The notes under the pieces are model-generated. The model searched no databases, was not told the origin of the DNA, and was given only the letters and a program-made list of their open reading frames with translations. Below are positions 57,536 through 64,000 of a stretch of 64,000 bases of DNA, in pieces (positions within the stretch are counted from its first letter, which is position 1; each line of letters opens with the position of its first letter). The position numbers and the translations under genes were made by a program. The stretch comes from Actinomucor elegans (lineage: Eukaryota; Mucoromycota; Mucoromycetes; Mucorales; Mucoraceae): the NCBI GenBank assembly GCA_026027325.1, contig JAMSLZ010000002.1:2170001-2234000 (forward strand), given 5' to 3'.

Positions 57536-59652
57536 TGTTCAAAATTAGAGTATACTTTTGAAGAAGAACATGACAAGGCCATTGATCCAAGCGCTATTTA
57601 GGTTTGTGAAAGCAGTCCTACGAGTCACATCAGTTTTTTTTTTTAATCTCAAGTAAAAGTAGGCGTATACCTTTGTCTTTTAAGGAACGATCTCTGCTGT
57701 TTTTGGTTTGTCGCAAATTAGAGGAATTAAAAGCTATCGATATACGTATAAAATTTGATATCTGATTCGCTTTCAAATTTAACGGTGCACGTACTATGTC
57801 GTATTTTCTTTAAAACTAATGATTTCTTAGAAAAAGACATCCATATGTATGCTCTACTACATTCTTTTACAATAGCGACTCGCGTTTCTTATAGGCATAA
57901 AAATACCAATAAGAACACATACCTATACTTCAACTACTCGTAACAGAGGCGCATCATAAACTGTTATATCTTTAAAATAGCTATGGTATCAAAGCTTTAT
58001 ATACAAAAAAATCTATTGCAATTACGTTGGAATACCCATCAATGTGTGAAATGTACATAAATAATCGATGCTACCTCTAAAATATTACTCTCACTCTCTA
58101 CAACCCCCCCCCCCATAACTGAAACTTTTGAGCCCAAGGGAGTTCTATTGAAATTTCTTTGAAAGCACATTTTTTCATTTCTGCGCTTCAGCTTTTCCCT
58201 AAAAGAAAAATGATGTCGGGCACAGAAAATCCAAATAAACATACTAGAAGCGGTTTTTGCTTTAAGATTGCTCCTAATGACAAAATATCATTTCTTTTGA
58301 CCAATTTCAATTTAATGTCACATCTGACTAGCACTACATGTCCAGAATGAAGCATTGGATCAACTACAGACCTTGCTTTGAGTAATAAATAATGTGTATG
58401 CTACGTATTTAATGATTGATAATAGATTAAATATATTATTATGTCTAGGCGTCTTAGTTAATTTTGGTTTAATATCGCATCTGATAAGTAATACTTGTTC
58501 GAAATGAGCTGCTCCATCTATTGAAATTTTTCTTGTATATTATTTACTACCTAGCATGTAGTTGTATTTATGCTTTATAAACAATCTTTGATATATATTT
58601 TGATCCTTTGATCCATCTCGGTTACATGGTGCATGGAATAAGTCATGCGTCCATGGGATGAGTTTCTGCACTCTAATGAATTACATAATAATGGATGCAT
58701 GAATGACGTTGTATTGGCCAGCGGAGCATCAAGTCATTGAGCGGAAAAATGTTAATTTTTTTTAATTTTTTTAAAGGGGTCCCCTTTACGACGAAACCTA
58801 GATGATCCATTTTTAAAGATATAAACGACATTTAATAAACTAAGTTTTTAGTAGAATATTATTCCCTATATATAGATGTACACGTCTGCATTTTTTTTGA
58901 TAGTTTTTGTTATATAGAAAGTGTGGGTTATAATCTTAATTCCAATATCACGTTCTCATAAATTTTCATTTTTGAAGTTTCCCAAAATTTATGTAAAGAT
59001 CAGTGGAAGATCAAAATTAAGCCACTATTTTGTATGATTTCTGTGGAATAAAGATCTCACCACTGGATAAAACTTTAAGCTTTTTAATGGAGTGTAACAA
59101 TTTAGAAGGGTTGTAATTGGCTGTGGACTATAAAATAAATGGCTACTAAAATACATTTCGTATTGTTATGCTCATAACTCAAGTAGACGATAGTACAAAG
59201 CCTATCAACAAGGGTTTTACAAGGTTACAATGACAATAGTGTAACATAGAAAGCATCATGCTCAGTATACTGAACTATATATATACGTTTTTCTGTGTTA
59301 ACTATACCTAGATGAAGTAAAGCTTTTCATTTAAGCACAAGTGGTATTGTTATTATAGCAAAGGTAAAAAAAAAAAAAAAATCATGATTATTACCTAATT
59401 CAACTTTCAAGCGATTATCTAGACGTTTCCCTTGTGGATTTACAAACTCATCATATCCTGCACAAATTCAAATCAATTCATTCTCAGTAAGCGGTAGGTG
59501 CTTACTAATTGTAGAAAGAATAACTAATTAAATTATGCTCAATAAGTATATGTCTCGTCAGTAATTGCTTTGCGTAGCCATAAGAAAGGGTTTGGTAGCA
59601 GAAGAGCTATAGTGGTATCAATAGTACACACTGTATCATCAGGTCGTTTCAT

Positions 59653-59706
<54 letters not shown>

Positions 59707-60142
59707 AGATCACTAGGTCTATACTCCAGAATTCTAAAGGCGGAACTTCTGGGTTTTTATCCTGTTGGTAATTTGCAGGTCCAATCAATTCAACGTGTAA
59801 CTTGCTAAAAGTAACTGTTTAATCCTTTAGGAAATGACAAACAAAAACGATGGTTTAAATGTATTTCCAACAGAAAGATTACAAAGGAAATGAATGTTCA
59901 AACAAGCAAAAAAAACATGATAGATATTGGGAATACTAAAAGCATCTTTCGTTTTACTCAATTACCTTTTCCCAAAAACAATGAAACGGGGGATTTTGAA
60001 TCACAACTTGAGCTTTAATGCGCTTGAATTATAGTTTTACCGCTAGTGAGTGAGCTCATTCAACTTTTTTTTTTTTTTTTTTTTTTTTCCTTTGGATTTG
60101 TTTATCTTTTCCTTTTTTAAGCTTACTTTGTTTCTCTCTTAA
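57536..60142. repeat. 2.6-kb gene-free region with repeats and T50 run
   Basis: Two related blocks lie at about 58308-58353 and 58465-58510. A third block at 58600-58646 matches 50698-50744 at 32 of 47 positions without gaps. A C9-10 run lies at about 58105-58114, a run of 50 T at 59655-59704, and another of 24 T at 60065-60088 just upstream of the Sip5 gene. No exon was recognised. Confidence 0.55.
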
Positions 60143-61605
60143 ATGGGTGCCAACGCGTCTAAAAGTGCCGGAAAAGGCTCAAAATCGGCAGCTCGTATTC
60201 CACAACAAAAAATTGAGGACCTTGTTGACTTGGGTTCTGTGTTTCCTAATGGGCTTTATACAACGACTGAACAAGATTACGATCCTCGCATTGTAAGAAG
60301 TTTGATAATAGCAAGGAAAATAGCTCCGTTTTACAAAGGTAATCATAGAAAAAGCGATAAAGGTGATATGATAGCAATTCTTGTAACACTGTTATAGGCT
60401 TACCCGACGCCCCCGAAACAGTAACAGCAACACTATCAGAAACGTTACCGCCAAGTTTACCCCTGCCGCAGTCATCCTCTTCATTATCTACTTTATCTGT
60501 GGATTCTTCATCAACAAGCTCTCCAAAACCCATTGGTAGACCCCGAAGTGCATCTTCTAGTAAGGTCAGAGACGCTTCTTACGACCCCTATGTCGAGCGA
60601 AAGAAAGCTTATATTGAAAAGATGAAACAAAGAGAGAAAATGTTATATAATGACGCCGTTGAATGTCCTATTTGCTTTTTGGTAACGAGAAAAAGAAGTC
60701 TTATCTTTCAATTTCTTTTTCTTTACTGATCAATTTCATAGTATTATCCTGCTAATATTAACTACTCTCGTTGCTGCGATCAGCCGATATGTACAGAGTG
60801 CTTTGTTCAAATACATCGACCTGTGGAAACACCATCCGTTCCTGCGACATGTCCCTATTGTATGGAAGAGAATTATGGTATTCTGTATGAATCTCCATTA
60901 TGGAGTGAGAAGTTCCAGGTAATCATTTTGAAAGAGCAGCGCAAAGCAAAGTGGGCTGATCATAGAGAAAAAATTAGGCGCGTTCACGAAGTGGGTCACA
61001 TAGCACAATGTCAGGTACTCGGCATACAACTTCTGGTATTGGGGAATCAGATGTACCTAGACGTGAAAGAGTCAGTCATAAAAACCCTGATGTAGTTCTA
61101 GTTGGTGAGTTAAGTTGGCTTTTGAATCACTTGCTGTATCTCATCGTCCTCTACTGTAGATCATGTAAGGCCAGACTGGAACAAAGCCATTACGCCAGCA
61201 CCCAATCCTGCTAGAGCTGCATCGAGAAGAAATTCTGCATCCGCTAGTGCAGGAAGGGGAGGCAGTGGTGGAGGAAGTTCGCGTAGCAACAATCTACTTA
61301 GGGCAACTGGTCTTTTAACTAGACCGGGTAGATCAGCATCATCTGCTGCAGCCACTGAATATAATCAATTCTTGACGAATATGAGAGATGTAAATATGGA
61401 TCTTGAAGATTGGATGGTAATGGAAGCAATACGATTATCTCTTGCGGAGCAAGAAGAGAACGAGCGGAAAAAGGCCCTGAAGAAGAGTAAAGAAGAAGCG
61501 AAAAATAATAATGATAATTCAACATCCACGCCAGTTCAATTGTTTGACCAAACTGCAGCAAATAGCAGCACTGAAAGGCCTAGCTCTTCTACTTCTCCAT
61601 CCTAA
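60143..61605 (+). CDS. SIP5: Sip5-like RING-type protein, N-myristoylation motif
   Basis: Five exons: 60143-60338, 60398-60681, 60742-60918, 60978-61104, 61160-61605; total 1230 nt, 409 residues. The start MGANASKSAG fits the N-myristoylation rule (Gly2, Ser6). DLVDLGSVFPNGLYTTTEQDYD and IARKIAPFYKGLPD are typical of fungal Sip5. A zinc module spans exons 2 and 3: [28 protein letters not shown] and CPYCMEENYG. KNPDVVLVDHVRPDWN and an acidic DVNMDLEDWMVMEAIRLSLA helix, like a ubiquitin-interacting motif, follow. Yeast Sip5 binds Snf1 kinase and the Glc7 phosphatase. Frame continuity needs the intron at 60919-60977, which contains no stop in one frame and could be mistaken for coding sequence. 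Confidence 0.88.
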
Positions 61606-62452
61606 ATGCTTACTATATTCCCCCCGTCTTTTATTTTTCTGATATTGTATTCTAAGAAGAATAGAAGTTTAGCTTTGATAGTTATCGTATTCATAAATCC
61701 ATGTATAAATGAAATAAAGGATCTTTGATGATAATCAAACAAGAACTGATACTTTAAATTTTAAACAAAATATAATATTTTAATTGCTCATAAAAATTAT
61801 ATGGCTAGAAAAAGAATAAATATATTTCTAACTTTAGTTAATAACTTGGGGTATAAAAAGGTATTCATCATGTTCTATATTATGTTTCAATTTGCATGTA
61901 CATTATTTCAGTCTCTGAGCTCAAAAAAAAAAAAAATCAAATTATCAAAATATTAGCATCTCGCATTAATCAACACGAGGGATCTCAGCCGGATGTCGTG
62001 TCTGATTAATAGGTAATACTCCCATAATGAATTGTTGCATTTAATAGAGCAATTTCTTCTCTCCAATTTCATTAAACGTTCGTTGATTTGACTACGATGA
62101 ATCTATTTCTTTCATAACCAAATGACTGTTATTTATAGACACTTTGAGGGTTTTCTTGATTAACAGATATCTTCCTTTTCGATATAATAACCAATGCTCT
62201 GAAACGAGAAATTGCTTATGCATCGCTCTTCAAATGACGTCAATTTATCCTTTTGATCCTCAGTTAAAGGTGCTACGGCAAAGTTGATCTGCGGCATTCT
62301 GATAAAGCCACGAACCAATTTAGTTTTGAAACTACGAATATTTGTATAATGCGGCCAATTGGGATACACAACATCACAGCGTACATAATAAAGGATTTCC
62401 CCTTATATTTTGGATCTCTTATCCTTTTTTCACTTAAATCTAACGTGTTAAA
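61606..62452. other. Intergenic with an orphan minus-strand open segment
   Basis: A minus-strand open segment ending at 62160 (about 80 codons) reads protein-like (VVYPNWPHYTNIRSFKTK, MPQINFAVAPLTED) but lacks a clear ATG or upstream exon and runs into the promoter of the next gene. It may be a gene relic. Confidence 0.4.
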
Positions 62453-64000
62453 ATGAAGATCTTTAGCATTTTGGCAGTATCTTCTATTCTACTGCAGTCT
62501 TGCTCTGCTGGCATATGGGGTAGTGGCAAATCTGATCCCATTGCAGCTGAAGAAAAACTACCTCAAGCTCCTACTTCGAAATTCGATTATAAACTTTCAT
62601 TCAAAAAGAATTACTATTATAATGGTACCATTCCATTTTGGACTACAGGTGGAGGTAAAAAAAGAAAAGCTACAAAAGAAGAGGGTAATGCAGCTGCCAT
62701 TGAAGCTAACGTTGCCGGTAGATATCTTTAAAGCGGACGATTTCATTCGTCTTTCACCTTCTGTACCCAATACCAAAGGTTGGATTTGGTCTGAAATTCC
62801 TAACCCTTATGAAGAATGGGAAGTAGAAGTAGCATTCAAAGTGGCGGGTAATAATCTACATGGTGGACGTGGTTTAGCTTTTTGGTATACAAAAGAGAGC
62901 AAGGAAACAGGTCCAGTATTTGGCTCCAAAGACAAGTGGGATGGACTCAGTGTTTGGCTTGACTCAGCTAACCCAGTGGTAAAATAACTTGTTATCTTCA
63001 ATTCAAGTTTGTTAACGTTGCAGATAGACACATAAGCCTAGTACTATGGTTATACTGAATGATGGTTCTTTGGCATTTGCAGCTGGAGCTGATCCAACAA
63101 AGCATATGCTTGGTTCATGTTCCATGAGTTATAGAAATTCAGAAAATCCAGCTTATTTAAAAGTAACTTACAATGACCATACGTTGACTGTAAGTACGTT
63201 TAGTTCAATTAACCCCCTTGGTATTAACTCCTATGTATAAGATCTCCATGGATACAGGATCTGGAGCAAAAGATTATCGCATTTGCGTACAAAAATCTGG
63301 TATCAAATTACCCACAGGTTATTACTTTGGCGTTTCTGTAAGCTCTTGTCTATTCAATATATATGTATATATATTAAATCTGACGTTACTTTGTTTTAGG
63401 CTGCTTCACATACACCTGCCGGTAAATCTAATTGTTTGTTTGTATTCGCCCTTGCTGATTTAATTCGCGTTTCAACTAGACGATCATGATATTATCTCGT
63501 TCGAAACAAGACAGTTGAATCCTCCACAAAAGTTAGAGGTAAAGCACTACTTACCATACTTGTACAAACCTAACACGTTTTATTCAGCATCCAAAGCGTC
63601 CTTTGGAAGAAGAAAAGAAGAAGAAAGGACAAGGGTTCTCTGGTATTGATGAAGAGCAAAAAAAGGTAGTATTAAGGTTATCTATAAGCTGATTATTGAC
63701 TTGTCTTTGCTTCATCAGAAAATTGAAGAAGCCGAATTTCAAATGAGAAAACTGAGAGAGACTGGTGAGGATTTCTCTGGAGAAACAGCTGTCACTATGG
63801 CAAGTATAACTGAATTGTTGGAGGTGTTTCTAGTTATTGATTGTTATTATGGAAATAGGCTGCTATCTACGATACCCAACGTCGTGCCATTGAGCATATC
63901 CAAATTGTGCAGTTGCAAATTGAAGCTTTAGGCGCGCCCAGTCCATCCAGTGCTATCACTGGCAACTACGAAAAGTTTGATTTTAGTAAACTTGGTACTG
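62453..64000 (+). CDS. L-type lectin cargo receptor, ERGIC-53/LMAN1-like (partial)
   Basis: At least nine exons: 62453-62654, 62722-62978, 63028-63189, 63242-63337, 63400-63421, 63480-63538, 63588-63665, 63719 to about 63799 or 63823, then 63859 to the window edge. A signal peptide (MKIFSILAVSSILLQSCSAG) leads to FDYKLSFKKNYYYNGTIPFW. The legume-lectin fold follows: GWIWSEIPNPYEEWEVEVAF, HGGRGLAFWYT, KWDGLSVWLDS and VILNDGSL, then YYFGVSAASHTPADDHDIIS. A coiled-coil stalk follows (EEQKKKIEEAEFQMRKLRE, RRAIEHIQIVQLQIEALG). These receptors carry glycoproteins from ER to Golgi. The transmembrane segment and cytosolic tail lie beyond 64000. The eighth intron is ambiguous (35-nt GT-AG or 59-nt GC-AG). 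Confidence 0.9.

Noticed and set aside
1..64000. tRNA or rRNA genes, CRISPR arrays, bacterial operons
   Set aside because: I looked for B-box-like GTTCRANNC motifs with paired arms, rRNA core sequences and regular spacer arrays and saw none; the window is nuclear fungal DNA.

Overview
The window looks like nuclear DNA of an early-diverging filamentous fungus, most likely Mucoromycota (Mucorales-type). It is AT-rich. Coding regions are cut by many short introns, usually about 45-75 nt with GTAAGT-like donors. The gene set is eukaryotic and fungal: HOPS/CORVET VPS16, an inner-ring nucleoporin, the DASH subunit Hsk3, the IPC-synthase subunit Kei1, Sip5 and a YBP/glomulin protein. There are no operons. 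I rebuilt exon chains by hand from splice signals and protein-family continuity; for almost every model the summed exon length is an exact multiple of three.

Layout. 1-5.2 kb: a broken GNAT acetyltransferase tail-to-tail with an intact paralogue, then a Sulfotransfer_4-type protein. 5.9-14.3 kb: VPS16 (-), a Nup155-like nucleoporin (+), ribosomal protein uS13/RPS18 (-). 15.6-21.5 kb: DASH Hsk3 (-), an RPA-interacting protein (+), a glomulin/YBP family protein (+). 22.5-26.8 kb: ITPA/HAM1 (+), a four-finger C2H2 protein (-) ending 6 bp from it, and a kinase-like ACAD10/11-type APH protein (-) ending in SKL. 27.9-35.8 kb: an unrecognised seven-TM protein with a long tail (+), a STEEP1 homologue (-), a PX/PXB/DUF3818 protein (+), and a transposase-like HTH plus SANT protein (-). 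37.5-38.8 kb: 5-hydroxyisourate hydrolase with an N-terminal PTS2-like signal (-) and complex I NDUFB9 (-). 39.4 kb: a LINE fragment. 41.0-44.9 kb: an acidic APC15-like protein (-), an HP1-like chromodomain protein (+), the clamp-loader subunit RFC3 (+), Kei1 (-). 46-47.4 kb: an F-box/ankyrin protein. 51.8-57.5 kb: an Msn2-like C2H2 factor (-), GPI-specific phospholipase D (-), an intronless class 1A dihydroorotate dehydrogenase (-). 60.1-64 kb: Sip5 (+) and an ERGIC-53-like cargo receptor (+) cut by the window edge.

Functionally this is a housekeeping neighbourhood. It covers endolysosomal and secretory trafficking, nuclear pore and chromatin, replication and mitosis, nucleotide metabolism, and two proteins with peroxisomal targeting signals. 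Long gene-free stretches hold microsatellites, homopolymer runs up to 50 nt and old degenerate repeats. I did not find a self-evident new multi-gene system. The points most worth checking are several GC-AG introns, a 14-nt microexon, a nucleoporin lacking its C-terminal third, one gene with a frame break, an intronless bacterial-type DHODH, the HTH-SANT protein and the seven-TM protein.
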